Of a stretch of 64,000 nucleotides of DNA, positions 50,887-61,499 are shown piece by piece. The stretch is from positions 1,984,001 to 2,048,000 of the forward strand of contig NZ_HG992749.1 in assembly GCF_905175385.1 (NCBI RefSeq), in the 5' to 3' direction. The notes below the pieces were generated by a model. It saw nothing but the letters and a program-made list of their open reading frames with translations. It was not told the origin of the DNA and made no database searches. The position numbers were made by a program, and so were the translations under genes. How positions within the stretch are numbered: position 1 is the first letter of the stretch; every line of letters begins with the position of its first letter. This DNA comes from Vibrio sp. B1FLJ16. Its GTDB lineage: Bacteria > Pseudomonadota > Gammaproteobacteria > Enterobacterales > Vibrionaceae.

Positions 50887-53145
50887 TTATTCTACCCCCT
50901 TACGCAGCATCTGCCTATACCAAGGCCCAAATGTATCGCTGCGTTTGGTGCTAAAGTACCACTTGCCTTCACTTACTTTGAACGTTACTTGACCACTCTC
51001 GCCGGTATCGAGCCAAAGAGCGCCAGCATTTTGGTAAGAGGAAACGACCGACTTAGCAGGCATCCCCCACTGATTATCTTTTGCTAAAGATGCAATGGCT
51101 ATCACTGGTGAAACCGCCTCAATAAATCGCGGATTAGACGAGCTTTTACTCCCATGATGCGGCACAAGCATGATCTCACTCCGTAGTTTGTTTGGTTCCC
51201 TGAGTAATATCCACTCGCTAATAGCCTCTATATCTCCGGTAAGAAGCACATTAATCCCGGATTCCGGGTCGCTGACTCTTAGTACACATGAGTGAGGGTT
51301 ATAAGCGCGCCTGACCAGTTTGGGTGGCCAGAGAACCTGGATATCGAGCCCCTGCCAAATCCAGCTTTCTCCCCTAACACAGGCTTGATAACCTTGAAAA
51401 TACTGGCTACTACGTTTTACTACCGGCCCAAATGTCTCTTCAATGATGTGCTGCCCTCCGGCATGATCATTATCGACATGGCTTAGCACCAGAGTATCAA
51501 TCGACGTGTAACCCCTGCGTTGGAGTATCGGAGTGATAATCTGCTCCGCAATACTGCCTCCCTGCCAGGCTTTCCCCGTATCGTACAGTAAAACTTGACC
51601 GTCTTTTTCGATAATGACAGCCAAGCCATGCCCGACATCGAGAACATCCACTCGCCAACCTTCTTTATAGCGATCACGCATTGAACTGACGCAGACTACA
51701 ACGGCAACTAAAAGCACCCACGCTTGACTTGATAAAAAGCGCTTCAGAACAAGACAAACACTTAACAAGGCAAAAAGCCATGTCGTTTCAAGCGAAAGCG
51801 TTAACCAGGTTCCAAGTGCATACTGAAGTGATTCGCTTAGCGGCCAAAGCGAAAAGTCCACTAATTGCCATACTGGGTTGGCCAAATCCGGCAGCAGTAA
51901 CGAAAGAAATAATGCCAAAAACATGAGTGGAACAACGACAAACCCAAACCAAGGAATAAAAACCAGATTGTAGAGGATTGCTGACAAGCTAAAGCCGCTG
52001 AAAAAGTAAGCACCAAGAGGGACAACCAACAAACTCAGACAAAGTTGCATGCTAAAGGCTGCACGGATTTTAGCAATCAGGGAGCCCTTTTGCATTTGGA
52101 CCAAATGAACCGCAAACAGTACCAAGCCAACCGACAAATAGGACAGCCAGAAACTCATACTAAATGAAGCAAAAGGCTGTATGAACAACTGGATAGCCAC
52201 CGCCAGCAATACCACCCTCCATGCACTCCAGTAAATTAGAGCATGTTTAAGCAATACATAAATAACGCAGACCAATATTGCCCGAACCGTTGGCAAGGAA
52301 AAGTCCGCCATCCATGCATAACCAAGAGCTACAGATAATCCGGTGATTGAAGGTATAAGCGCCCAACGGGGGAAAACAATACGAACTCCAACGCCAAGTA
52401 CCAAACCGAAACTAAACGCCATCCCAATGTGCAGACCTGAAATAGAGATCAGATGCAGTAAGCCACTGTCTCTGAGTTCGATCCAGTCATCATCGTCAAG
52501 GCTTGACCGGTCCGCAAAAGCCAATGCACTGATTAACGGCAGATGGTCGAGATGAGATATATCCATCAATACCCGATCAATAAAAGTCTGGCGAAAGCTG
52601 GAGGTGGTTCGTATCATCCAACTCGCATCGGCGGGCACAATAACTCTGGCTGAAATGCCTTGCCCCATTGCCCCTTTTTCTGCATCGAACCCGGCTTCAT
52701 TACGCAGTCCGAATATAGGCTTAACCTGCGCCGTCGTCGTAAATTCGCTGTTAACAGGGATGGGAAAAGGGGTGACTAAACGCACTTTAGGTTTAAGAAA
52801 AGGTAATAAGTTGTGATCGTTGACCTGATTTATAGTCACGATACCTACATATCCATGACTTATTTGCTTAAAAGAGCTGTCAACTTCGCCAGTTATGGTA
52901 CTATTCACCCCTGATTTTAAAAGGGCTTGTCGCTGATACTCAACCACATTGCCGTGGATAATGACGACCATAAAGCCCCAGATTATGCCTATGCTGATTA
53001 AGCCACGACGTAATTTGATAAGTAAGCCAGTGGTAATTATTCCCAGCAGTAACCAAGGCCAGTCCGGCATAATCGGCCACCAGGCTGATGAAATGACACT
53101 TGCTACAAATAACACCAAGGTCCAACTTTTTTCTGAGAGAGTCAT
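50887..53145 (-). CDS. comEC: DNA internalisation channel ComEC/Rec2
   Basis: 752 residues. ComEC moves single-stranded DNA across the inner membrane in natural transformation. The N-terminal membrane part runs to residue ~480 with ComEC-type helices ([20 protein letters not shown] is the characteristic block). The C-terminal metallo-beta-lactamase domain starts at [26 protein letters not shown], with metal ligands in [12 protein letters not shown] and [11 protein letters not shown]. The MBL active site is intact. The start at 53145 has no obvious ribosome-binding site. It is next to the divergent DUF2062 gene, only 8 bp away. V. cholerae comEC sits upstream of msbA in the same way, as I recall. 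Confidence 0.96.
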   Translation of the reverse strand: MTLSEKSWTLVLFVASVISSAWWPIMPDWPWLLLGIITTGLLIKLRRGLISIGIIWGFMVVIIHGNVVEYQRQALLKSGVNSTITGEVDSSFKQISHGYVGIVTINQVNDHNLLPFLKPKVRLVTPFPIPVNSEFTTTAQVKPIFGLRNEAGFDAEKGAMGQGISARVIVPADASWMIRTTSSFRQTFIDRVLMDISHLDHLPLISALAFADRSSLDDDDWIELRDSGLLHLISISGLHIGMAFSFGLVLGVGVRIVFPRWALIPSITGLSVALGYAWMADFSLPTVRAILVCVIYVLLKHALIYWSAWRVVLLAVAIQLFIQPFASFSMSFWLSYLSVGLVLFAVHLVQMQKGSLIAKIRAAFSMQLCLSLLVVPLGAYFFSGFSLSAILYNLVFIPWFGFVVVPLMFLALFLSLLLPDLANPVWQLVDFSLWPLSESLQYALGTWLTLSLETTWLFALLSVCLVLKRFLSSQAWVLLVAVVVCVSSMRDRYKEGWRVDVLDVGHGLAVIIEKDGQVLLYDTGKAWQGGSIAEQIITPILQRRGYTSIDTLVLSHVDNDHAGGQHIIEETFGPVVKRSSQYFQGYQACVRGESWIWQGLDIQVLWPPKLVRRAYNPHSCVLRVSDPESGINVLLTGDIEAISEWILLREPNKLRSEIMLVPHHGSKSSSNPRFIEAVSPVIAIASLAKDNQWGMPAKSVVSSYQNAGALWLDTGESGQVTFKVSEGKWYFSTKRSDTFGPWYRQMLRKGVE

Positions 53146-53153
53146 GCTGTTCT

Positions 53154-53663
53154 ATGCCTAGAAAGTTGATAAAACGCCTCATGCCAGATCACGAAGTGAT
53201 CAAGCGTCAAAAAGCATTGAAGGTTTTCGGCAACTTGTTATACAACCCGAACCTGTGGTGCTTAAACCGTCGCTCTGCGTCTGGTGCTTTTGCCGTTGGC
53301 TTGTTTATGGCTTTCGTTCCTCTCCCTAGTCAGATGATCATGGCTGCAGGTTTAGCCATATTAATGGGTGTTAACCTGCCTCTTTCTGTCGCCCTGGTAT
53401 GGGTTAGTAACCCTATCACTATGCCTGTTTTATTCTATTTCGCCTACAAAGTCGGGGCACTTGTGATGCATGTTCCGCCACAGCCGTTCCATTTTGAATT
53501 ATCGTGGGACTTCATCATGCAGCAGATGAATACGATCGGGCCTCCATTCCTGTTAGGATGTGCTATCTGTGCAGTCGCTTCAGCCATAATAGGTTACTTT
53601 GGCATTCGCGGATTGTGGCGTTACTCAGTGGTTCGCAGTTGGCAAAAGCGAAGCATAAGATAA
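53154..53663 (+). CDS. DUF2062 family membrane protein
   Basis: 169 residues from the ATG at 53154 (MPRKLIKRLMP); the frame continues 18 codons upstream into the comEC start and is not conserved. DUF2062 is a short membrane domain: GAFAVGLFMAFVPLPSQMIMAAGLAILMGVNLPLSVALVWVSNP with TMPVLFYFAYKVGALVM, and a terminal hydrophobic segment (CAICAVASAIIGYFGI). Function unknown; it is often found near lipid A or lipoprotein transport genes, as here between msbA-comEC and lolCDE. Its start codon is 8 bp from the divergent comEC start, so its promoter must lie inside comEC coding sequence. Confidence 0.85.
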   Translation: MPRKLIKRLMPDHEVIKRQKALKVFGNLLYNPNLWCLNRRSASGAFAVGLFMAFVPLPSQMIMAAGLAILMGVNLPLSVALVWVSNPITMPVLFYFAYKVGALVMHVPPQPFHFELSWDFIMQQMNTIGPPFLLGCAICAVASAIIGYFGIRGLWRYSVVRSWQKRSIR

Positions 53664-54017
53664 ATCCTCATCGTAGAGAAATCAGCGTTACCGAGATGCG
53701 CTGAGGCGCAAATAACAATCCGAGTGCAAACAGATGTCACCTGCGAATGATATGTAGATAGGGTGATAAACATTGAATTGCAAAAAGGACCGAAATCGGT
53801 CCTTTTGTGTTTTAAGGCGTTATTAATATCTAAAGCAATTTATACCAATACCAGTAATTATCTAATCATTCTTGCTGGTTAAAATCGCTTATTGCTACGT
53901 TAGAATTTTTATAATTTAGAACCACTAGTTACTGCAAATTCTGCGTTGCTATAAACGACTTTTTCTGAGCAGTAAGTCCTGCGCAATTCTCTGATAATTA
54001 AATTACTGGCATTGGTA
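53664..54017. other. Convergent DUF2062-lolE intergenic region
   Basis: About 354 bp: the DUF2062 terminator (53783-53806) followed by MITE-like copy B, which fills the space up to the lolE stop codon. No gene. Confidence 0.8.
53783..53806 (+). terminator. Terminator of the DUF2062 gene
   Basis: 10-bp stem AAAAGGACCG / CGGTCCTTTT with an AAAT loop and a T-rich tail. Confidence 0.9.
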
Positions 54018-54018
54018 T
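53842..54018 (-). mobile_element. MITE-like palindromic element, copy B (177 bp)
   Basis: Same length and ends (ATACCAAT/ATTGGTAT) as copy A at 40254-40430, in opposite orientation. TCCTGCGC at 53977-53984 is the reverse complement of copy A's GCGCAGGA, 34 bp from the end versus 33 in A. CTACGTTA at 53895-53902 matches A's TAACGCAG with one difference, 53 bp from the end in both. The element ends in the lolE stop codon, so the gene runs to the element's very edge. Confidence 0.75.
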
Positions 54019-55262
54019 TACTTCGCACTCAACACTGCGGCTGGGTTTAACTTGGCAGCCCGCGAAGCCGGATACCAGGTCGCTATTAAGCTGAGCACAA
54101 TCGCCGTTATCGATACTAATGCCACATCTGGCCAATTTATCTGTGATGGTAGGAAATCCACAAAATAAATATCTCCTGATAAGAACTGGTGGCCAATCAG
54201 CGTTTCCAGCCCTTTAATCAGAGACGTCAGATTTAAGGCAACCAAAACACCAATAATACTTCCGACAAGACTGCCCAGTACTCCTGAAAACACTCCTTGC
54301 CAAACAAAGATACGCTTTATCAGACTGTCTTTAGCTCCCATGGTTCTCAAGATAGCAATTTCTGCAGCACGATCTTTTACCGCCATCATCAGAGTAGAAA
54401 CGATATTAAAACATGCGACACCAATCACCAGCACCATCACCAGGTACATAATGATTCTTACAAGCTGAATGTCCCTGTATAAGAAACCAAATTGCTGTTT
54501 CCAACTTCTTAGATAGACATACACATCTATCAGTCCGCCCACTTCGCGAACCACTTCCGGAGCGTTAAGTACATCATTTGTTTTGAGTGAAATACCAGTA
54601 ACACCATCCCCTAATCGCGCATATTGCTGCGCATCCTCTAAAGGCACTAACGCAAGGGAGTGATCGATCTGACCATTCAAAGTTAAAAAACCGATGACCT
54701 GAACACGCACACGTTTTGGCGCCTGAACCCGACTACCAACCCCGGTTTGCGGAATCATTAAAGTGACAAAATCGCCAACCTCAGCTCCCAGTTCATCAGC
54801 GACACCTCGGCCTAGAATGACCTGTTGCTGACCTGCATAGAAGTTTTGCCAGGCTTCAGGATCAATAAAATCAGACATGCTTGAGACTGCTTGCTCATAC
54901 GAAGGCTCAACGCCACGTACTTCAACGGCTTTTAATTTACTGCCCTTTTCAGTCAGCCCTGTAAAGCGAACATACGGCGCAGCCGCAACCACATGTTTAT
55001 GTTTTAACGATTGATCCATTGTCTTGCTGTAGTTTTGTAGCGGCCCATCTACGCCCTCTAGCTCAGCATGTGGAATGACCGAGAGTACACGTGATTGTAG
55101 CTCTCGCTCAAATCCGTTCATTGCAGACAGGCCAATAATGATGACGGCAACACCGACAGCAATACCAATGGTCGAAGACAAAGAGATAAACGACACCATT
55201 TTGTTGCGTTTTTTTGCGCGACTAAAACGGCCACCGATCATCAATGCTAAGGATGAAAACAA
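54018..55262 (-). CDS. lolE: Lipoprotein-releasing system permease LolE
   Basis: 414 residues, MacB/FtsX-type permease with an N-terminal helix (ISLSSTIGIAVGVAVIIIGLSAMNGFERELQSRVL), a large periplasmic domain and three C-terminal helices starting VRIIMYLVMVLVIGVACFNIVSTLMMAV. With LolC and LolD it extracts outer-membrane lipoproteins from the inner membrane for the carrier LolA. The PASRAAKLNPAAVLSAK ending is typical. It follows lolD by 2 bp. Its stop codon abuts MITE-like copy B, so no conventional terminator is visible downstream; the palindromic element may serve as one. Confidence 0.95.
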   Translation of the reverse strand: MFSSLALMIGGRFSRAKKRNKMVSFISLSSTIGIAVGVAVIIIGLSAMNGFERELQSRVLSVIPHAELEGVDGPLQNYSKTMDQSLKHKHVVAAAPYVRFTGLTEKGSKLKAVEVRGVEPSYEQAVSSMSDFIDPEAWQNFYAGQQQVILGRGVADELGAEVGDFVTLMIPQTGVGSRVQAPKRVRVQVIGFLTLNGQIDHSLALVPLEDAQQYARLGDGVTGISLKTNDVLNAPEVVREVGGLIDVYVYLRSWKQQFGFLYRDIQLVRIIMYLVMVLVIGVACFNIVSTLMMAVKDRAAEIAILRTMGAKDSLIKRIFVWQGVFSGVLGSLVGSIIGVLVALNLTSLIKGLETLIGHQFLSGDIYFVDFLPSQINWPDVALVSITAIVLSLIATWYPASRAAKLNPAAVLSAK

Positions 55263-55264
55263 AA

Positions 55265-55972
55265 TCAGGCCTCCTCAACAGCTGATTGAGTCGTCAAACT
55301 ATCCACCAGCAATCCATCTTGCATGTGCATCTGGCGATCCATCTTTGCAGCTAGTTCGTTATCGTGTGTCACGACTAAAAAAGCAATATTCGACTCTTGG
55401 TTTAGCTCGCGCATCAAATCATAAATAGCGAGTGCAGTATTGTGATCCAGGTTACCAGTCGGCTCATCAGCCAGAACAAGATCTGGTTTATTAACCAAGG
55501 CACGAGCTATCGCGACACGCTGACGCTCACCACCCGACAGCTCCGATGGCCGGTGGTCGATACGATGACCTAAGCCGACTTTGTCGAGTAACGCTTTCGC
55601 AGCCGCTTTCGCTTCTGCCGCCTTGGCACCACCAATCAATAGCGGCATTGCCACATTCTCCAATGCCGTAAAATCAGCTAACAGATGATGAAACTGATAC
55701 ACAAAACCCAAATGCTTATTGCGTAAAGCCGCTTGTTTATTGGACCCCAAAGATGATAGGTCTTGCCCCAGAAAATCCACTTCACCATGGGTTGCATCAT
55801 CAAGTGCACCTAGAATATGCAACAAAGTACTTTTACCAGAGCCAGATGAACCGACTATAGAAACCAACTCTCCCTTCTCAAGATCAAAACTGACCCCTTT
55901 TAGCACTTCCGTATCTAGAGCACCCTCACGGTAGACTTTACGAATATCACGACATTCTAATAGCTTATTCAT
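55265..55972 (-). CDS. lolD: Lipoprotein-releasing system ATPase LolD
   Basis: 235 residues. Walker A is [19 protein letters not shown], signature [17 protein letters not shown], Walker [17 protein letters not shown] and the H loop VVTHDNEL. The LolD-specific [13 protein letters not shown] and the Q-loop region [22 protein letters not shown] are intact. It powers lipoprotein release by LolC and LolE. It overlaps lolC by 8 bp and is 2 bp from lolE, so lolCDE is a tight operon. Length is normal. Confidence 0.97.
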   Translation of the reverse strand: MNKLLECRDIRKVYREGALDTEVLKGVSFDLEKGELVSIVGSSGSGKSTLLHILGALDDATHGEVDFLGQDLSSLGSNKQAALRNKHLGFVYQFHHLLADFTALENVAMPLLIGGAKAAEAKAAAKALLDKVGLGHRIDHRPSELSGGERQRVAIARALVNKPDLVLADEPTGNLDHNTALAIYDLMRELNQESNIAFLVVTHDNELAAKMDRQMHMQDGLLVDSLTTQSAVEEA

Positions 55973-57173
55973 AGCGAAGTGCCTCAGCAGGTTTAACAGA
56001 AGATGCTCGGTAAGAAGGATAAATCGTCGCGGTCAGGCTTAGAGCAATTGCCAGTACCACGACTAACAGAATCTGGGATGAATCAATCAAAATAGGCAGA
56101 CGACCACCGAAAGAAAATAGCGCAACACCGGCAGCTTCAAGAATCGCGTTTAAGTTGAGTGATAACATCACTCCTGCCAAACCACCCACGATAGCACCGA
56201 TCACACCGCTGCTTGCACCCTGAACCATAAAAATCGTCATCACTTGCGTTTGAGTCATACCCTGTGTTTTGAGAATGGCCACTTCAGATTGTTTTTCCAT
56301 CACCACCATGATTAACGCTGATATGATATTAAACGCTGCAACACCCACGATAAGTCCCAGCATTAAGCCCATCATGTTCTTTTCCATTTTCACCGCCTGA
56401 AAAAGTTCGCCACGCTGAGCGCGCCAGTCACTCCACTGCCATCCCTGCGGCATTGGTTTGTTGGCAAATTCTGTTACCACAAATGGATCTGAAAAATACA
56501 CACGCCAGCCAGATACGGTATCTTCCGGTAAGCGCATCAGCCTAGCCGCATCCGTCATATTAACGATCATAAGTTGCCCATCAACATCAGAGCCCGTATT
56601 GAAAATACCTGCGACAGTAAAGTTTCGTTGGCTCGGAATACGACCAATCGGTGTAAACTGCGTAGCATTTGTGACCATTAAACGCACTTTATCGCCGATA
56701 GAAACTTTTAGAGAGCGCGCTAAACTGTGTCCGAGAAAGACTTGATATTCGCCGGCCTGTAATGCCGATAAACGTCCTGCAATTAAGTAATTCGCTATCG
56801 GGTCTCGCTTTTTCGGCTCAATACCAATCAAATACCCTGCCGTTAGTTGCGCTGAGCTTTGTATAACCGCTTCACCACGAACAACAGGTTCCGGCTTCGC
56901 CAGTGCAGAAATATTCTGGATGAATTCAGGAGCTGATTCCGTAAACGGTGTTTTACCATCATTCTGAGAAATAACCGCGTGAGGCAGTACACCTAGAATG
57001 CGCTCTTTAAGCTGAGCTTCAAAGCCATTCATCACCGATAGCACAGTTACTAATGACATCACTCCGATGGTAATGCCTGCTGTCGACATATAAGACACAA
57101 ATCGGCTAAACCTATCTCCGGAGCGTCCCCGAAGATATCTCAAACCAATAAATAATGAGATAGGATGATACAT
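55965..57173 (-). CDS. lolC: Lipoprotein-releasing system permease LolC
   Basis: 402 residues. [35 protein letters not shown] is the conserved amino end of LolC, with the first helix in [23 protein letters not shown] periplasmic domain of ~200 residues carries the LolA-binding hook (around GVQ/IPSQRNF region, not resolved here). The end has helices [19 protein letters not shown] and [33 protein letters not shown]. First gene of lolCDE, with its own promoter region in the 280-bp gap to the divergent PilZ gene. Both LolC and LolE are present, so the organism uses the heterodimeric system, not the single LolF. Confidence 0.95.
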   Translation of the reverse strand: MYHPISLFIGLRYLRGRSGDRFSRFVSYMSTAGITIGVMSLVTVLSVMNGFEAQLKERILGVLPHAVISQNDGKTPFTESAPEFIQNISALAKPEPVVRGEAVIQSSAQLTAGYLIGIEPKKRDPIANYLIAGRLSALQAGEYQVFLGHSLARSLKVSIGDKVRLMVTNATQFTPIGRIPSQRNFTVAGIFNTGSDVDGQLMIVNMTDAARLMRLPEDTVSGWRVYFSDPFVVTEFANKPMPQGWQWSDWRAQRGELFQAVKMEKNMMGLMLGLIVGVAAFNIISALIMVVMEKQSEVAILKTQGMTQTQVMTIFMVQGASSGVIGAIVGGLAGVMLSLNLNAILEAAGVALFSFGGRLPILIDSSQILLVVVLAIALSLTATIYPSYRASSVKPAEALRYE

Positions 57174-57455
57174 ATAAGATAAATCAACTAGATGTTTAGA
57201 TTTCGCTACGTTAGCCGTTATCTTACCTTACTCTTCTAATGAAAAAGACAAGATAATCGCTAAATTTGTCAACGACATGCAATAAGTCTGCATTTAGAAC
57301 AAAAAGTTCAGGCCGGGAAACAGGTAAACTTGATAACTTTATTCAGTTAGCGATAATCAGTGCCTTACTCTCTGTTCAGATATGAAATCTGTCTTGATAC
57401 TGAATCTCTACAGATAATGAAACAGAGAGAGCTCGCTGGCAAAAGGACCGACAAG

Positions 57456-58025
57456 ATGACAGAGCAAGAATATTTCACCGTTCACCACAACCTGACAATA
57501 AACGTGGAAGCGTTAAGCACCAACTTTGCTTTGCCAGACGAAGAAACTTTCACTTCCGAAATACCGGCACCATTTATTGTTGCGAGTGAATTCAGCAAGT
57601 TAGACACATTAGCAGACAACGCGCGTTTAGAGCTGAAAAACAAAGAATTAAAGCATGTTATTGAACTGCTCGACACACAGAATACTAAACTTAACCTGCT
57701 GTTAAGCTTTATGCTGTCACAGCAAGACGACTCAGAAACCCGCTTTCAGACTACTCAGTTTGGGGCGAGTCAGCTCAGTTACCGTGCCGCTAGCGCGCTA
57801 GAATTAAACCAATTGGTGCGGGCAAAACTGTTCTTGGATCATCCGGCAGCAGCAATATACTGCTACGCTCAGGTGGTAGAATGTGAGTCAGCAGAACAGG
57901 GCTTTTTCATCACTCTGAAATACAAAATGCTCAGAGACACCGATCAGGATTTGCTGATTAAAGCCGCTTTATACCAACAACAAAAATTACTACGTCAGCG
58001 CTCACTGGAGCGAGATAACAAATAA
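57456..58025 (+). CDS. plzB: PilZ-domain-like protein (PlzB type), degenerate c-di-GMP motif
   Basis: 189 residues from the ATG at 57456, which has AAAAGGA 8 nt upstream; the frame is open 32 codons further, with a GTG at 57360 and ATG at 57417. The N-terminal ~75 residues match the PilZ N-terminal or YcgR-like pattern with LKNKELKHVIELLDTQNTKLNLLLSFML as a helical linker. The C-terminal half is a PilZ-like barrel: TQFGASQLSYRAASALELNQLVRAKLFLD. The canonical RxxxR and D/NxSxxG residues are mostly missing, so c-di-GMP binding is doubtful. V. cholerae PlzB is encoded immediately before mfd, as this gene is (5-bp gap). The role is not established. Confidence 0.8.
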   Translation: MTEQEYFTVHHNLTINVEALSTNFALPDEETFTSEIPAPFIVASEFSKLDTLADNARLELKNKELKHVIELLDTQNTKLNLLLSFMLSQQDDSETRFQTTQFGASQLSYRAASALELNQLVRAKLFLDHPAAAIYCYAQVVECESAEQGFFITLKYKMLRDTDQDLLIKAALYQQQKLLRQRSLERDNK

Positions 58026-58030
58026 CTCCT

Positions 58031-61000
58031 ATGACAAAAGCAACGATACTTTCCGTCACCAGTCCTTCTGAGCGTGGCGATAAAAAACAGTTAGGCAATT
58101 TACCGGGAGCAGCACTCCCGCTCGCGATTGCAGAACTAGCGAAACAGCACTCAAGTCATTCACTTCTTGTGGTGCCTGATCCGCAAATTGCCCTAAAGCT
58201 ACAAGCAGAAATTGAACAGTTCACCGACCAGTCAGTGAGCCTTTTCCCCGACTGGGAAACACTGCCATACGATAACTTTTCCCCGCATCAGGAAATCATT
58301 TCAGACCGAATTGCGCGTTTGTACCAGTTACCGAATCAGAATAGCGGCATCACCATTGTTCCCGTCAGTACAGTATTACAACGCCAGTCACCGCGTGATT
58401 TCTTGCTGCAGCATACTTTAATGGTAAAAACTGGCGACCAGTTCTCACTGGAAAAACTGCGTGTACAACTCGAAAACTCCGGCTACCGACATGTAGACCA
58501 GGTTTTCGGCCCCGGTGAGTACGCCAGCCGAGGCTCTATTCTTGATCTGTTCCCCATGGGAAGTGATGACCCGTACCGAATTGATTTCTTTGATGACGAG
58601 ATCGATACCATCCGTACTTTCGATCCGGAGAATCAACGTTCGATCGAAGACATTAAACAGATCCAGCTGCTTCCTGCACATGAATTCCCAACCACAAAAG
58701 AAGCAATTGAAGAGTTTCGCACTCGCTGGCGTACTCAGTTTGAAGCACGTCGTGAGCCTGAATCTATCTATATGCAGGTGACAAAAGGCACATGGCCGGC
58801 AGGTATCGAATATTGGCAACCACTGTTCTTTGAACACACCGAAACCTTGTTCGATTATTTACCTGACGACTCACAATTAATTATTTATGGCGATATTGAA
58901 ACCGCAGTAGACACGTTCTTACATGACGTAGAATACCGCTACGACCAGAAGAAAATTGATCCTCTGCGTCCTCTGCTTGCACCACACGATCTGTGGTTGA
59001 AAAAAGATGAGCTTTTCACTCACTTTAAGCAGTTACCGCAAGCTCAGTTACACCTGGAGAAAATAGTTAAACGTGCTGGCCGTGAAAATCTGCCCGTTAA
59101 ATCACTGGCAGAGCTTGGGGTTCAGCAACAGAACAAAGAACCTTTGGCTCGCCTGCGTCAGTTTAGCGAGCAGTTTACCGGTAAAATCGTTTTTTCAGTC
59201 GAGTCGGAAGGCCGACGTGAAGCGCTGACTGAACTTTTGCAAGGCATTAAAGTTCGCCCAGTGGTACACAAATCTTTGTACCAAGCCCTGGACTCAGATA
59301 ACCGATTCAGTTTAATTCTCGGTGCGGCAGAGCACGGTTTTATCCATGAAGAACTTAACTTTGCGCTGATCTGTGAAAGCGATTTACTTGGTGACCGCGT
59401 TATTCAGCGCCGCCGCAAAGATAAAAAAGCCGTCAACAGCGATACCGTTATCCGCCACCTAGCCGAACTGAAGCCTGGTCAACCTGTGGTACATATTGAT
59501 CACGGTATCGGACGCTATATCGGTCTGCAGACCCTTGAAGCAGGCGGTATGAAAACCGAATACGTTACGCTTGAATATCAAAATGATGCCAAGCTATATG
59601 TACCGGTGTCATCACTGAACCTCATCAGCCGTTATTCCGGCGGTGCAGAAGAAAGCGCACCACTGCATAAACTCGGCGGAGAAGCCTGGGCGAAAGCACG
59701 TCGTAAGGCAGCAGAAAAAGTCCGGGATGTCGCAGCCGAACTTCTCGACGTGTACGCTAAACGTGAATTGAAACCAGGATTTAAATTCGAGCTCGATCGC
59801 GGTCAGTACGCGACTTTCAAAGCCACCTTCCCATTCGAAGAAACCGACGATCAGTCCATGGCAATCAACGCGGTAATGTCGGATATGTGCCAAGCAAAAG
59901 CCATGGACCGTCTGGTATGTGGTGATGTTGGTTTTGGTAAAACAGAAGTCGCCATGCGAGCCGCCTTTGTAGCAACCGACAACGGTAAACAGGTAGCGGT
60001 ATTAGTGCCAACGACTCTGCTTGCTCAGCAGCACTTTGAAAACTTCCGTGATCGCTTCGCTAATCTGCCGATTCGTGTAGAGGTGCTATCACGCTTTAAG
60101 TCGGCCAAAGAACAGAAAGTAATTCTGCAAGATCTAGCCGAAGGTAAAGTCGATATCGTGGTTGGTACACACAAACTGCTTTCGAGTGATATCAGGTTCA
60201 AAGATCTTGGTCTGCTTATCGTCGATGAAGAGCACCGCTTTGGTGTGCGCCAGAAAGAGAAAGTGAAAGCGATGCGTGCAGATGTCGATATCCTGACTCT
60301 TACCGCAACACCTATCCCACGTACGCTCAACATGGCGATGAGCGGAATGCGTGATCTCTCCATCATTGCAACTCCTCCGGCGCGTCGCTTAGCAGTCAAA
60401 ACATTTGTCCGTCAGCGCGAAGAGCCTGTTATACGTGAAGCGGTATTACGAGAAATCATGCGTGGGGGTCAGGTTTACTTCCTGCACAATCAGGTAGAAA
60501 CCATCGAAAAGACCGCCGAAGATTTGCAAAAACTGGTTCCGGAAGCGCGTATCACCGTTGCGCACGGCCAAATGCGTGAGCGTGAGCTAGAACGAATCAT
60601 GAATGACTTTTACCACCAGCGTTTTAATGTTCTGGTGTGTACTACGATCATTGAAACAGGCATCGATGTACCGACCGCGAACACTATTATCATGGATCGT
60701 GCAGATAACCTTGGCCTGGCTCAGTTACACCAGCTGCGTGGTCGTGTTGGCCGTTCTCACCACCAGGCTTACGCTTACTTATTAACGCCTCACCCGAAAG
60801 CCATGACCAAAGATGCCATTAAACGTCTCGATGCAATTGCCTCTCTCGAAGATCTTGGCGCTGGCTTTACCCTCGCGACGCACGATTTAGAAATTCGTGG
60901 TGCCGGTGAACTACTTGGTGATGAACAAAGTGGGCAAATTCAGTCAGTTGGCTTTACACTGTATATGGAAATGCTTGAACAAGCAGTCGAAGCACTGAAA

Positions 61001-61492
61001 GAAGGTAAAGAGCCATCATTAGACGATTTGCTTCGTGAGCAAACAGAAGTTGAGATGCGTATACCAGCACTTTTACCTGATGATTACATTCCGGACGTTA
61101 ATACTCGTCTTTCAATGTATAAACGTATTGCCAGCGTAACCAATGCTGATGAGCTATCTGAGTTAAAAGTGGAGCTGATTGACCGGTTTGGCCTTCTTCC
61201 TGATGCAGCGAAAAACCTGTTGGCCGTATCAGAATTGAAATTTTCTGCCGGCAACCTGAAAGCGAAAAAAATTGAAGCACATGATAAAGGTGGATTCGTA
61301 GAGTTTTACCCTGATGCTGACATAAATCCGATGTATTTGGTTAAACTTCTCCAGTCGCAACCGAAGAAATTTGCAATGGAAGGTCCAACTAAGTTCAAGT
61401 TTAGCGTACCATTAACAGACCGACGTAAACGCGTTCAGTTTGTGAAAGACTTACTGAATGATTTTAAACAGAATTTATTACCAACGAGCTAA
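58031..61492 (+). CDS. mfd: Transcription-repair coupling factor Mfd
   Basis: 1153 residues, close to E. coli Mfd (1148). Mfd removes stalled RNA polymerase at lesions and recruits UvrA. N-terminal UvrB-homology region (LFPDWETLPYDNFSPHQEIISDRI and PGEYASRGSILDLFPMGS). The RNA polymerase-interacting domain starts near PVVHIDHGIGRYIGL at ~480. The translocase has Walker A CGDVGFGKTEVAMRAAF, DEEHRFGVRQKEK and LTATPIPRTLNMAMSG, with IIETGIDVPTANTIIMDRADNLGLAQLHQLRGRVGR. The C-terminal D7 domain follows. It begins 5 bp after the PilZ gene and is followed at 7 bp by csiV. Confidence 0.98.
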   Translation: MTKATILSVTSPSERGDKKQLGNLPGAALPLAIAELAKQHSSHSLLVVPDPQIALKLQAEIEQFTDQSVSLFPDWETLPYDNFSPHQEIISDRIARLYQLPNQNSGITIVPVSTVLQRQSPRDFLLQHTLMVKTGDQFSLEKLRVQLENSGYRHVDQVFGPGEYASRGSILDLFPMGSDDPYRIDFFDDEIDTIRTFDPENQRSIEDIKQIQLLPAHEFPTTKEAIEEFRTRWRTQFEARREPESIYMQVTKGTWPAGIEYWQPLFFEHTETLFDYLPDDSQLIIYGDIETAVDTFLHDVEYRYDQKKIDPLRPLLAPHDLWLKKDELFTHFKQLPQAQLHLEKIVKRAGRENLPVKSLAELGVQQQNKEPLARLRQFSEQFTGKIVFSVESEGRREALTELLQGIKVRPVVHKSLYQALDSDNRFSLILGAAEHGFIHEELNFALICESDLLGDRVIQRRRKDKKAVNSDTVIRHLAELKPGQPVVHIDHGIGRYIGLQTLEAGGMKTEYVTLEYQNDAKLYVPVSSLNLISRYSGGAEESAPLHKLGGEAWAKARRKAAEKVRDVAAELLDVYAKRELKPGFKFELDRGQYATFKATFPFEETDDQSMAINAVMSDMCQAKAMDRLVCGDVGFGKTEVAMRAAFVATDNGKQVAVLVPTTLLAQQHFENFRDRFANLPIRVEVLSRFKSAKEQKVILQDLAEGKVDIVVGTHKLLSSDIRFKDLGLLIVDEEHRFGVRQKEKVKAMRADVDILTLTATPIPRTLNMAMSGMRDLSIIATPPARRLAVKTFVRQREEPVIREAVLREIMRGGQVYFLHNQVETIEKTAEDLQKLVPEARITVAHGQMRERELERIMNDFYHQRFNVLVCTTIIETGIDVPTANTIIMDRADNLGLAQLHQLRGRVGRSHHQAYAYLLTPHPKAMTKDAIKRLDAIASLEDLGAGFTLATHDLEIRGAGELLGDEQSGQIQSVGFTLYMEMLEQAVEALKEGKEPSLDDLLREQTEVEMRIPALLPDDYIPDVNTRLSMYKRIASVTNADELSELKVELIDRFGLLPDAAKNLLAVSELKFSAGNLKAKKIEAHDKGGFVEFYPDADINPMYLVKLLQSQPKKFAMEGPTKFKFSVPLTDRRKRVQFVKDLLNDFKQNLLPTS

Positions 61493-61499
61493 TAGTCGA

